Of a DNA stretch of 57,840 bases, positions 9,059 to 18,997 are shown in pieces (within the stretch, counting starts at the first letter, position 1; each line of letters opens with the position of its first letter). Made by a program: the position numbers and the translations under genes. The notes under the pieces were generated by a model that saw only the letters and a program-made list of their open reading frames with translations, did not search any database and was not told the origin of the DNA. Origin of the DNA: Bacteroidota bacterium (GTDB taxonomy: Bacteria > Bacteroidota > Bacteroidia > Flavobacteriales_D > Sanyastnellaceae); NCBI GenBank assembly GCA_016868835.1, contig VGFR01000003.1, positions 1-57,840 of the forward strand. Direction: 5' to 3'.

Positions 9059-12000
9059 TTATTCTTTAATGAAAATGCCTTTAGAAGTTTCGTCCATACT
9101 ATTACAATGAAAATGAAAGGGATTTTTTGGTTGAGGCTTTCGTGTGGAAGCTCCGCCATTTTTTGCCTCTTCCATTTTCTGGACAATACGTTCACGCTCA
9201 GATGCAAAGGCCACTCTTGCTTTTTCATCATCTTCCAAGTTGAAATAACAAGCTCCGTCTATGTACGTCTTTTCTGCTCGAGCATAAATACTCAAAGGTT
9301 GGTTGTTCCAAACTACAAAGTCTGCATCTTTTCCAACTTTTAACGACCCCATGCGATCATCTAAGTGTAAAAGTTTAGCCGGATTCAAGGTTACCATTTT
9401 CAAGGCTTCCTCCTCCGGAACACTTCCATACTTTACAATTTTTCCTGCTTCTTGATTTAAGCGAGCACCCATTTCCGCATCATCTGAATTGATGGCAACA
9501 GTAATTCCTTGCTCATACATAACAGCGGCATTGTATGGAATAGCATCTTTAACTTCTGCTTTGTATGCCCACCAATCACTGAATGTAGACGCTCCCGCCC
9601 CGTGAGCCTTCATTTTATCTGCGACTTTATAACCCTCTAAAATATGTGTGAATGTATTTATTTTGAAGTTGAAACTGTCTGCCACATGCATGAGCATGTT
9701 TATTTCACTTTGCACATAGCTGTGACAGGTAATGAAACGTTCTTTGCGAAGAATTTCTAAAATGGTTTCCAATTCTAAATCCCTTCTTGGAGCGCTAGGC
9801 ATGGGAAGACCTTTCTTGACTTTCTTACAAGCGGCGTAGTAATTTTCCCAGGTTTTTCCGTATTCCAACGCGCGGTAGAAATGATCGTAATACACCTGCT
9901 CAACTCCCATGCGGGTTTGCGGGAAACGTGTTACTGCGCGATCTCCCCAATTGCTTTGCTTCACGTTTTCACCTAACGCGAATTTGATAAATCCAGGTGC
10001 GTTCTCAATCTTCATTCCTTCTGCATTTGCTCCCCAACGCAGTTTTACCAAAGCACTTTGTCCACCAATTGGATTCGCACTTCCGTGAAGCAACTGCGAA
10101 GCCGTTGTACCACCAGAGAGTTGACGGTAGATGTCAATGTCTTCCGGATAGATGACACTTCCTTCTTCAACCTCTGCACTGCTAGCTTGTGTGCCTTCAT
10201 TTACACTCGAAAGCGCAATGTGGCTGTGCTCATCAATAATACCAGGTGAAATGTGTTTTCCTGTGGCATCTATTTCCTTCACAACCTCACCTTTCGGAAT
10301 TACAAGATCTACGCCTATTCCAGCAATTTTCCCGCTTTTTACCCAAAGGTCTCCTTCTTGAATTTTTCCGTTTTCACAGGTCCACAATGTGGCATTGCGA
10401 AACACCACGTTTTCTTGTTGGGGCAGCGAGGTTCTTCCGTAGGCGGTGAACGGATAAATGATTTCGCCGGGAAGTGATTTTGTTTTTTCACCTTTTTTCA
10501 CCTCCTCTTTTTTCGGAAAAGAAGTAACGGTTGCACGCATTGAAAACGAAAGTTTCCCAAAGGTGACAAGATCTAAAACAAGCTCTTTTTCAGTTGGATG
10601 AATATTTCCTGAAACACGTGTAAAAGCTGAGCTGTCGAGCATTATTTCTCCGACTGGAAAACCATCTTTTAACTGTAATTTTAATTGAACAAGTGTGCTG
10701 TCTTTCGAATTAGAACCAAGCGCCTCATGAAGTTTTTTTAATTCCTCAGTTGTCTTCAATTTGGAACTAACTATAATTTCTTCCCCCTTACCCTTTTTAC
10801 TTTCTGCTTTTATACCGGTTCCTAAGACAGATATGGCGTAAGTCCCTTCAAGAGAAATGGCATCAGCACTTGAAACAAAGTATGGTTTCCCGTTTACCCA
10901 CGTTTCTAGCACCTTTGATTCAGATGTAAAAAGCTCTTTATTGGTAATAATAATATTGGCGTCATACCCAGCAAGAATAGATCCCACACGATGTTGAACG
11001 TTCAAATATTGAGCTGGACGAGTAGTCAATGCGGCTAATGCAATATTCGCGGGTAGTCCGTTTTCAACTGCAATACGAATGTTTTCAAGCAATTGGCTTT
11101 TGTCTTCAAGTCCGCTAGACGTAATACAGAATTCAATTCCAGCTTTATTCAAATAGGCTAAGTTAAAAGGCGCCAATTCCCAATGTTTTAATTCTGCTGT
11201 AGAAATATATCGGTTGCTCGCAGGATCGCTCACATCAAACGCTTGGGGGTAATTTACAGGAACAATAAACTTACCTTTTGTGGCTTTCATTTCTTCGATG
11301 CGCTGGTATTCGTTCCCTCCTGTTTTGAACAAATACTGCACACCAAACTCATCACCAATAGCGTCAGCACGAAGAATGTTCCATTTGTCATTGGCTTCGA
11401 AAATTTGAGCAAGATTGCTATTCACGTTCATTGCGCGAAGAGACAGGTTTGTTTCAACCGACTCCTTCAAATTCGCGTACCAGCTTGCATCGCAGTAGGT
11501 TTGTCGAAGTAAAGCAATGCTTCCCATAATTGAAGATGGGTATTGTTGTGGACTATTTCCTTTGTTAAACGAAAAATAAGCGGCAGCTTCAGCACGAATT
11601 ACGTCGGCGTGTATCTCATTGCCAAGGGCTATCAATGCGCCAGTACCGCGAGAAATGCCGTCTGCTTTATGCGCACATACCGCCGTTATTCCGGCATTTC
11701 GATAACTTGTTGCGTCGTCATCATTGTGTTGAACTTGCAAGGAGGCATTATACTCCGGATGAATAGCAGCGTTCCAGCCTAAAATACTTTTTCCTGTTTC
11801 CTCGGTTTCTTCGCCGTGATTGTCATTTTGCTTTTTAGGAATACCGTAAGTGGAGAAAGCATCAATGAATCCGGCATAAATGAATTTTCCGCTGGCATCA
11901 ATAATAGCGCAGTGCTTGGGTATGGGAATGTTTTTACCCACAGAAATTATTTTTCCCTTTTCAACAATAACAGTTGCACCTTCAAGTTTAATCTCAGGTG

Positions 12001-12136
12001 TTGAATAAATAGTTGCATTCGTCAGGGCATAGGCACTAACATCTTTTGGTCGAATACCATTGAATGGAAAGGTGTCTTGAGCAAACAAAAAGCATGAGTG
12101 CGAAGCAAGAAGGATTAAAAACAAAAGTTTTTTCAT
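9059..12136 (-). CDS. Two-module amidohydrolase family protein (ORF track start 12175)
   Basis: Signal peptide MKKLLFLILLASHSCFLFAQ; C-terminal module HISPGIIDEHSHIALSS and MVTLNPAKLLHLDDRMGSLKVGKDADFVVWN; N-terminal module amidohydrolase-like but lacking HxH. Confidence 0.9.
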   Translation of the reverse strand: MKKLLFLILLASHSCFLFAQDTFPFNGIRPKDVSAYALTNATIYSTPEIKLEGATVIVEKGKIISVGKNIPIPKHCAIIDASGKFIYAGFIDAFSTYGIPKKQNDNHGEETEETGKSILGWNAAIHPEYNASLQVQHNDDDATSYRNAGITAVCAHKADGISRGTGALIALGNEIHADVIRAEAAAYFSFNKGNSPQQYPSSIMGSIALLRQTYCDASWYANLKESVETNLSLRAMNVNSNLAQIFEANDKWNILRADAIGDEFGVQYLFKTGGNEYQRIEEMKATKGKFIVPVNYPQAFDVSDPASNRYISTAELKHWELAPFNLAYLNKAGIEFCITSSGLEDKSQLLENIRIAVENGLPANIALAALTTRPAQYLNVQHRVGSILAGYDANIIITNKELFTSESKVLETWVNGKPYFVSSADAISLEGTYAISVLGTGIKAESKKGKGEEIIVSSKLKTTEELKKLHEALGSNSKDSTLVQLKLQLKDGFPVGEIMLDSSAFTRVSGNIHPTEKELVLDLVTFGKLSFSMRATVTSFPKKEEVKKGEKTKSLPGEIIYPFTAYGRTSLPQQENVVFRNATLWTCENGKIQEGDLWVKSGKIAGIGVDLVIPKGEVVKEIDATGKHISPGIIDEHSHIALSSVNEGTQASSAEVEEGSVIYPEDIDIYRQLSGGTTASQLLHGSANPIGGQSALVKLRWGANAEGMKIENAPGFIKFALGENVKQSNWGDRAVTRFPQTRMGVEQVYYDHFYRALEYGKTWENYYAACKKVKKGLPMPSAPRRDLELETILEILRKERFITCHSYVQSEINMLMHVADSFNFKINTFTHILEGYKVADKMKAHGAGASTFSDWWAYKAEVKDAIPYNAAVMYEQGITVAINSDDAEMGARLNQEAGKIVKYGSVPEEEALKMVTLNPAKLLHLDDRMGSLKVGKDADFVVWNNQPLSIYARAEKTYIDGACYFNLEDDEKARVAFASERERIVQKMEEAKNGGASTRKPQPKNPFHFHCNSMDETSKGIFIKE

Positions 12137-12240
12137 GTTGTCGTTTAAAAAGAAAATCGATTTCGATTCTAACAAAAATAGTGGGATTCAAATGAACATG
12201 GCGTGTAAATGTTATCCTTGAATGCAATTACATTTGTATT

Positions 12241-12879
12241 ATGGGCGAAAGAAAAAAAATACCTACCGCATTATATGCCGAAATGACTCCGAATCCTGCA
12301 ACCATGAAGTTTGTGGCGGATAGACTTTTATTAACCGGTGGCCTGCAAGTAGAATATCAAAATAAAAATGAAGCAAAAGGCTCTTCCCCTCTTGCAGAAG
12401 AACTATTTAACTTTCCTTTTGTAACAAATGTTTTCATAGCTAATAATTTCGTTACCGTCACTAAAGATGAATCTTTAACCTGGGACATGATAGTTATGCA
12501 ATTGAGGGAGTACATGAGAGAATGGTTAATGGATAATGAAATTGCCGTAACAACGGTGCCAGCCCACTTGATGAACAGGGCCCCACAGTCTATTGCGAGT
12601 GACAATGATGAAAAGATAGTTTCAAACCCTCTTCCAAAGTTCGAATCCACAGAATTAGACGAAGCCATTCAAGCCATTCTTGAAGAATATGTAAAACCAG
12701 CGGTTGAGCGCGATGGGGGTGCAATAGATTTTATTGGATTTAAAGATAAAACGGTATATGTCCAAATGAAGGGTTCTTGTGCGGGTTGTCCATCTTCAAC
12801 AGCAACGCTCAAGGGGGGTATTGAGAATTTATTAAAAGCGAAATTTCCTGAATCCATTGAATGTGTAAGCTCTATTTGA
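12241..12879 (+). CDS. NifU-like iron-sulfur scaffold protein
   Basis: N-terminal Nfu domain (TPNPATMKFVADRLLL) and C-terminal VERDGGAIDFIGF...GSCAGCPSSTATLKGGIENLL. Confidence 0.93.
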   Translation: MGERKKIPTALYAEMTPNPATMKFVADRLLLTGGLQVEYQNKNEAKGSSPLAEELFNFPFVTNVFIANNFVTVTKDESLTWDMIVMQLREYMREWLMDNEIAVTTVPAHLMNRAPQSIASDNDEKIVSNPLPKFESTELDEAIQAILEEYVKPAVERDGGAIDFIGFKDKTVYVQMKGSCAGCPSSTATLKGGIENLLKAKFPESIECVSSI

Positions 12880-13979
12880 TGAAAAAAAACTTCATTTTAC
12901 TAGCAATCGTCACACTGAGTTGTGTTGCGTTGAACGCGCAAATAACTGCTCCGAAATATGTGAATGAATTTTTACAGATTGGAGTAGGGGCTCGATCATT
13001 CGGAATGTCAGGAGCTCAAGTAGCATCAGTTTCAGACGTAACCGCCGGTTATTGGAATCCGGCAGGCTTGTTACAATTGACAGACCAATGGGAGTTTGCA
13101 ACTATGCACAATGAATACTTTGCCGGAATTGCGAAGTATGATTTTATTTCTGCAGGTAAGAAGGTAGATGATAAAACGGCCGTAGCGGGGACTATTGTGC
13201 GTTTTGGTGTAGATGATATACCAAACACCCTTGATTTATACGATCCAAACGGGAACGTTGATTACTCTAGAATCACAACGTTTAATGCCGCTGACTATGC
13301 TTTTATTTTTTCTATAGCCCAAGACGGACTCACTACCAAATCGAACTTCGTTAACCAGTTGAAATTTGGAGGAAATATTAAGCTGATTTACCGCAATATT
13401 GGCTCATTTGCAAATGCTTTTGGTATTGGCTTCGATTTTGGAACTCAATTGAAGAAAGAGCGCTGGAGTGCAGGACTTGTTATTCGTGATGCAACAAGCA
13501 CCTTCAATGCATGGATGTTCAATTTGAATGAATCAGCAATTACTGTTTTTCAGAATACCGGAAACACACTCCCTGAAAACGGCCTAGAGATAGCTCTTCC
13601 GAGGTTTATAACAGGTGGCGCTTACCACGGGAAATGGAATAAAAAAATAAAAGGAGAGGAGCTTTCGTACCTTATAGAATCGAACGTTCAACTTACTACA
13701 GATGGACAAAGAAACACGTTGGTTTCAATGAAAGGTTTGAATCTAGATCCTAATCTTGGATTTGAACTGGGCTATGCCAATATCCTGTTTCTTCGGGGTG
13801 GAATAGGTAACATTCAACGCTCTGTTGATTTTGACAATACGCAATACATGTCTTTCCAACCCAACATTGGTGTGGGAATTCGATTGCGTAAATGGTTTTT
13901 AGATTACGCATTGTCTGATGTAGGAAATCAATCAGATGTTCCTTACAGCAATGTGTTTTCTCTGAAAATCAAAATCTAA
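12879..13979 (+). CDS. PorV/PorQ-like outer membrane beta-barrel protein
   Basis: Signal peptide; FLQIGVGARSFGMSGAQVASVSDVTAGYWNPAGL typical of this family; TGATG overlap with upstream gene. Confidence 0.75.
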   Translation: MKKNFILLAIVTLSCVALNAQITAPKYVNEFLQIGVGARSFGMSGAQVASVSDVTAGYWNPAGLLQLTDQWEFATMHNEYFAGIAKYDFISAGKKVDDKTAVAGTIVRFGVDDIPNTLDLYDPNGNVDYSRITTFNAADYAFIFSIAQDGLTTKSNFVNQLKFGGNIKLIYRNIGSFANAFGIGFDFGTQLKKERWSAGLVIRDATSTFNAWMFNLNESAITVFQNTGNTLPENGLEIALPRFITGGAYHGKWNKKIKGEELSYLIESNVQLTTDGQRNTLVSMKGLNLDPNLGFELGYANILFLRGGIGNIQRSVDFDNTQYMSFQPNIGVGIRLRKWFLDYALSDVGNQSDVPYSNVFSLKIKI

Positions 13980-15520
13980 TCTACCACGAATCGAACAGAT
14001 TGATTGGTCTGCTCGCCCTTAACTTGAAGGGTGTATAATCCAGAAGGTAAATTCAAATCAAAGGTCTTTGAAAACATTCCTCCTGGTATACCAACGCGCT
14101 CCGTGTACACTTGCTTTCCGGTTAAATCGAAAATGTGAACATTTGTTTTATCAAATCGAGGTAAGAACGTATTCAATGTAAAGGAACCTGCATTTGGATT
14201 GGGGTAAATTAAACTTTCGGCCATCGAGTGAAGTGACTCATTCACATTTACAATCGGCTCAACAACAATATTTTCATCGCCATTCACATAATAAGTGTAA
14301 CAATAGAAAACAATCATCATTTCATCACCTGTTTCTTCACCGGCAATGACTAGCTGTGGTGGGTTGTTTGGGTTATACGGATTGGCTGAAGTGTTGTCAT
14401 AGAAAGCCTCAGCTCTCAACTGTGTTCCCTGTGGAATTGGAATGAGCTGTGGGTAATTGTAGCTCAATTGCCATTCAAAACGCCAATTTGGAATGCTAAT
14501 TAGCGGCTCTGTGCTGCCATCGGCAAGCTCTGCCCAACTGCTTATGCTTCTTCCAATCAAATGCATATGTGGAAAGCAACCAATAAGCGTAACATCATAT
14601 GGAACATTGTACGTTTCAGTGAACGTAGCCGTTTGGTTGGCCGGAATGAATAAAAAGTTCTGATCCAACACACCCGGTGCATGAACTAAAATAGGATTGT
14701 ACCAAACCTCACGCGGTGTTGGATCATCTGAGTAATGCAAATTTACTGTTGTCTGGTCTGATTGACCGAGGGTTCCAGCTGGATAATGAAATTCAATTAA
14801 AAAATCTCCCCCTGCCTCTAGTCGTTGTGCGAAGCCATTGGGAACCCACAGTGGCCCACTTCCTGGCGCCCAAGCAGCCACGAACTTCGCTCCACTCACC
14901 AAACCCCCACCAGTAGATTGAAATCCTTCACCAGGATCATTCGCATCTTGTTGTGCGCCCGCTCCTGTTGGGTCGTAAGAGATGACCACGTGATGAACAA
15001 TGTCGTCGTTTCCAGGAATAATCTCAATTGCATCTAACCATCCATCTTGAACAAGCCCACTAGGAACTACAAACGTTCTGTAGTAATCTGAATTCGTTGC
15101 GGGACTTGTATAATTGGGCGTCATGAAGTTATAGTCAATACTAGGAAGTTGAGTATTATCATTAAAAACCGGTGCTGTTGGAGCTAGGGCTAAATCTCCT
15201 GATGGTGCACCGGCAGAAATCCAGTTTTCAATGGTTTGTTTTTCAACAGCAGTTAACACATTCTCCCCAACGAAATGTCTGTAATTCGGGTCTGCTGGCC
15301 AGGGGGGCATTTCACCACTCATAATTGCAGTATAGATGCTTGATTGTCCATTATAGGCGTCTTCGTATGTCATAAATGACGAAGGTCCAATTCCCCCGGC
15401 ATGGTGGCATTTCGCGCAATGTTCGAAAAGTATAGGAGCTACATCTTCACTCCAAGTTTGAGCTTGAAGATTCGAACCCATTAAAAAGAGTCCACCACAA
15501 AAAAGTAATATTTTTTTCAT
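13976..15520 (-). CDS. Cytochrome c / copper monooxygenase-like protein with T9SS type A sorting domain
   Basis: Signal peptide; heme motif CAKCH; HHVVISYDP and FPHMHLIGRS; C-terminal LIYPNPNAGSFTL...GLYTLQVKGEQTNQSVRFVVD. Confidence 0.82.
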   Translation of the reverse strand: MKKILLFCGGLFLMGSNLQAQTWSEDVAPILFEHCAKCHHAGGIGPSSFMTYEDAYNGQSSIYTAIMSGEMPPWPADPNYRHFVGENVLTAVEKQTIENWISAGAPSGDLALAPTAPVFNDNTQLPSIDYNFMTPNYTSPATNSDYYRTFVVPSGLVQDGWLDAIEIIPGNDDIVHHVVISYDPTGAGAQQDANDPGEGFQSTGGGLVSGAKFVAAWAPGSGPLWVPNGFAQRLEAGGDFLIEFHYPAGTLGQSDQTTVNLHYSDDPTPREVWYNPILVHAPGVLDQNFLFIPANQTATFTETYNVPYDVTLIGCFPHMHLIGRSISSWAELADGSTEPLISIPNWRFEWQLSYNYPQLIPIPQGTQLRAEAFYDNTSANPYNPNNPPQLVIAGEETGDEMMIVFYCYTYYVNGDENIVVEPIVNVNESLHSMAESLIYPNPNAGSFTLNTFLPRFDKTNVHIFDLTGKQVYTERVGIPGGMFSKTFDLNLPSGLYTLQVKGEQTNQSVRFVVD

Positions 15521-15656
15521 AATCTACAGGTTGAATCAAATATAGTCAAATTCAATTGGTTGAAGTAATCACAGTTCATTGGTTTTCAGTTGAGATGTGT
15601 TTATTATTCCAAGGGATTAATTTTTTCCACCTTTTTTTTCATACGATCTTGCATGC

Positions 15657-17270
15657 ATGGAAATGGTTCGAATAGAAAACCTATCTGCGACATTTGGTGA
15701 CTCTTGTGTTTTAAAAAATGTCTCGTTGTGCCTAAAAAAAAATGTTTGGCTGTCTGTTGTTGGTGAATCAGGTAGTGGGAAATCACTAACTGCGTTAACC
15801 ATGTTGGGTCTATTGGATAACACAAACATCAAATACACCACTGGGTCAATTGTTGTTTTTCCACCCTTAAGTAGCGAAACTCAAGAATTTCGAAATCCCC
15901 ATGATTTAAAAACATACAGAGGGAAAGGTATAGGCTTCATTTTTCAAGAGCCCATGACCGCCTTGAATCCAGCATTGACTTGCGGATTTCAAGTATCAGA
16001 GGCAATTCCAAGTGGTATTGGAAAAACTGCGGGAAAGGAGTATGTTTTACAACTTTTCAATGAAGTACAATTACCTGTTCCCGAAGAGGTTTATAAAAAA
16101 TACCCGCATCAACTTTCCGGAGGACAGAGGCAACGGGTGATGATTGCCATGGCTTTGGCTGGAAACCCTCAGCTTCTCATTGCTGATGAACCAACAACGG
16201 CACTTGATCCGACAGTACAAAAGGCGGTTTTGGACTTATTGAAAAACCTACAATCCAAACGCGAGATATCTATATTATTTATTTCTCATGACCTTGAAGC
16301 AGTTGCAAATGTATCTGACGAGGTAATCGTAATGCAAAAGGGCCAAATTGTTGAACAGGGTCGCGCTCAAGAAATATTACACAACCCTCAACACCCTTAC
16401 ACACAAGGCTTACTCGCCTGTAAGCCGAATAGGGAGAGAAAAGGAGAACGGTTAATGACGCTTAAAGACGAGTTCATCATTAAAAAAACCTATGCTTTTT
16501 CAGCATCGGAATTATCAATTTTGGAAGTCAAAAATGTTTCTAAGCAATACAACAGTACAGACCATAAAGCGCTGAATGATATTTCATTTGATATAAAGCA
16601 AGGGCAAAGTTTAGCGCTCATTGGAGAAAGCGGATGTGGCAAAACCACGTTGAGTAAAATTTTACTTGGTCTATTGCCTCCCACCGCGGGTGCGGTGCAT
16701 TGGAAAGGAACAGAGCTTCTAAGCAGTTCCCAACCATTTTCAAAACCTGTTAGAGGAAAGATTCAAATGGTTTTTCAAGACCCGTTTGCCTCCTTGAATC
16801 CGAAACACACCATAGCTACAACGCTCATTGAAACTTTACGAGCCTACGAACCGCAACTATCAAAAAGTCAATTGAATGAGCGAGTAGAAATTTTATTAAA
16901 CGAAGTTGGAATGGAAGGAGACGCTCGGTCAAAATACCCACACAATTTCTCGGGAGGGCAAAGACAACGTATTGTTATTGCAAGGGCTTTAGCATCTCAA
17001 CCGGAGTTACTCATTTGCGATGAGGCCGTAGCTGCATTGGATGTTTCCGTTCAAAGTCAAATTCTGAACTTGCTCAATGAGCTAAGAGAACAAAAAAACC
17101 TGAGCTACTTGTTTATCTCTCATGACATGTCGGTTGTTTATCACATGTGTGATTCTGCCATGATTATGCAAAAGGGTGAAATCATAGAAACGGGCTCTAT
17201 CTCAGACATTTTCAACGCACCGAAAAATCAATACACGCAAGAGCTTTTGCGTTCAGCGAGCATGCATTGA
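15657..17270 (+). CDS. ABC transporter with two fused ATP-binding domains (oligopeptide type, YejF-like)
   Basis: Two Walker A motifs (GESGSGKS, GESGCGKT), two signatures (LSGGQRQRV, FSGGQRQRI), two Walker B motifs. Confidence 0.95.
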   Translation: MEMVRIENLSATFGDSCVLKNVSLCLKKNVWLSVVGESGSGKSLTALTMLGLLDNTNIKYTTGSIVVFPPLSSETQEFRNPHDLKTYRGKGIGFIFQEPMTALNPALTCGFQVSEAIPSGIGKTAGKEYVLQLFNEVQLPVPEEVYKKYPHQLSGGQRQRVMIAMALAGNPQLLIADEPTTALDPTVQKAVLDLLKNLQSKREISILFISHDLEAVANVSDEVIVMQKGQIVEQGRAQEILHNPQHPYTQGLLACKPNRERKGERLMTLKDEFIIKKTYAFSASELSILEVKNVSKQYNSTDHKALNDISFDIKQGQSLALIGESGCGKTTLSKILLGLLPPTAGAVHWKGTELLSSSQPFSKPVRGKIQMVFQDPFASLNPKHTIATTLIETLRAYEPQLSKSQLNERVEILLNEVGMEGDARSKYPHNFSGGQRQRIVIARALASQPELLICDEAVAALDVSVQSQILNLLNELREQKNLSYLFISHDMSVVYHMCDSAMIMQKGEIIETGSISDIFNAPKNQYTQELLRSASMH

Positions 17271-17386
17271 TTGGTGGTATTACATCAAAGAAGTGGGAAG
17301 ATCAAAAGCTGAAACAAGTCTTTTCTCTAATTTTGCTACTCGTTGGAACAGGAATGACAATCAAAGAAGTAATAGTAAGCGTATGA
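17267..17386 (+). pseudogene. Probable C-terminal remnant of a TauE/SafE-family sulfite exporter
   Basis: 39 codons [39 protein letters not shown], resembling the terminal TM region of TauE/SafE; stop overlaps ATG of next gene (ATGA). Confidence 0.5.
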
Positions 17387-18789
17387 AAATAGAACAGATT
17401 TACACAGGATGTTTAGCTCAAGGAGCCTATTACATTGAAAGCAACGGAGAGGCTGTAATAATTGACCCATTGCGCGATGTTCAATCGTATGTTGAAAAGG
17501 CCAAATCGAATGGAGCCGTTATAAAATATATTTTAGAAACACATTTTCACGCTGACTTCGTGAGTGGACATTTGGAGTTAAGCGAGGCCACGGGAGCGAA
17601 AATTGTTTTTGGACCAAGTGCTAAAACAAATTTTGACACACACGTTGCTCATGATGGTGAAATACTAAAAGTGGGAAATATTACCATTGAAGTTCTTCAT
17701 ACACCTGGGCACACCTTGGAAAGCAGTTGCTTTTTATTGCGCGATGAAGACGGTGTTCAACATGCGGTGTTTACAGGAGACACCCTGTTTATCGGCGATG
17801 TTGGAAGACCGGACTTGGCCCAAAAAGCCGGTTCAATTACACAAGAAGATTTGGCCGGGATGCTATATGATAGCCTAAGAAATAAACTCATGCCTCTAGA
17901 AAATCATGTGTTGGTTTACCCCGCGCATGGTGCGGGAAGCGCGTGCGGTAAGAACATGAGTAAAGAAACGTTTGACACATTGGGTAATCAGAAAGAAGTG
18001 AACTACGCATTACAAGACATATCGAAAGAGCAGTTTGTTCAAGAACTTACAACAGGGTTATTAGCACCCCCCTACTACTTTGCAGAGAACGTTGCATTGA
18101 ATAAGTCCGGAGCAGACAGTTTAAACTCAGTTTTATCAAAGTCTGCTCAAGGATTGAGCCCAGAGCAGTTTCAATTGAGAAGCGAAGATGAGTCGGTATT
18201 AATTCTAGACGTAAGAGCACCACAATCTTTTTGTCAAGCATTTATTCCAGGAGCAATTAACATTGGTCTTAAGGGAGATTTTGCTCCATGGGTAGGAACG
18301 CTAATCACAAATTTGAAACAATCTATTTTGTTGGTAACGGATGAACGGCAAGAAGAAGAGGCAATCACAAGACTAGCTCGAGTTGGATACGATGGAGTTG
18401 TTGGGTTTTTAAGCGGTGGCATGGAAGCATGGAAACTGAGCGGTTTCGAATTAGATACAATTGAAAGTATTCATGCAGAAGAATTTGAGAAAAGAGTGGC
18501 AGAAGGAGAATTTAAAGTTTTTGATGTGAGAAAACCGGGTGAGTATGAAGCGGAGCATTTGGAATTGGCCTACACCACACCGCTGCACGAGCTGAATTTG
18601 CATATGTCAAAGTTTCAAGTTGAAAAAACGAAGTATGTGCATTGCGCGGGCGGATACAGAAGCATGATTGCTTGTAGTATTTTAAAAGCCAGAGGCATAG
18701 CAGATGTAATTGATGTGGCCGGCGGATTCAACGCCATTTCAAAAACCAATCTCACACGAACACAATTTGTTTGCCCGAGTAAAAAGTAG
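17383..18789 (+). CDS. MBL-fold hydrolase with two rhodanese domains (persulfide dioxygenase-like; ORF track start 17293)
   Basis: [30 protein letters not shown]; rhodanese modules [10 protein letters not shown] and [14 protein letters not shown]...VHCAGGYRS. Confidence 0.93.
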   Translation: MKIEQIYTGCLAQGAYYIESNGEAVIIDPLRDVQSYVEKAKSNGAVIKYILETHFHADFVSGHLELSEATGAKIVFGPSAKTNFDTHVAHDGEILKVGNITIEVLHTPGHTLESSCFLLRDEDGVQHAVFTGDTLFIGDVGRPDLAQKAGSITQEDLAGMLYDSLRNKLMPLENHVLVYPAHGAGSACGKNMSKETFDTLGNQKEVNYALQDISKEQFVQELTTGLLAPPYYFAENVALNKSGADSLNSVLSKSAQGLSPEQFQLRSEDESVLILDVRAPQSFCQAFIPGAINIGLKGDFAPWVGTLITNLKQSILLVTDERQEEEAITRLARVGYDGVVGFLSGGMEAWKLSGFELDTIESIHAEEFEKRVAEGEFKVFDVRKPGEYEAEHLELAYTTPLHELNLHMSKFQVEKTKYVHCAGGYRSMIACSILKARGIADVIDVAGGFNAISKTNLTRTQFVCPSKK

Positions 18790-18818
18790 AATGCAGTATA
18801 TTTGAAAAAAAATTCATT

Positions 18819-18986
18819 ATGGGAATTGGGTTCAAAGAAATATTAATTATTCTAGTAATTGTGCTTTTGTTGTTCGGAGGTAAGAAAATTCCAGAATTAA
18901 TGCGTGGTCTAGGTCGTGGAATGAAGGAATTCAAAGATGCGAGCAAAGGCGATGCACCAGCAGAAAAGTCAGAAGAGAATAAGTAA
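18819..18986 (+). CDS. tatA: Twin-arginine translocase subunit TatA/TatE
   Basis: 55 aa [55 protein letters not shown]; below ORF-track length cutoff. Confidence 0.93.
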   Translation: MGIGFKEILIILVIVLLLFGGKKIPELMRGLGRGMKEFKDASKGDAPAEKSEENK

Positions 18987-18997
18987 TTTTCTTTAAC

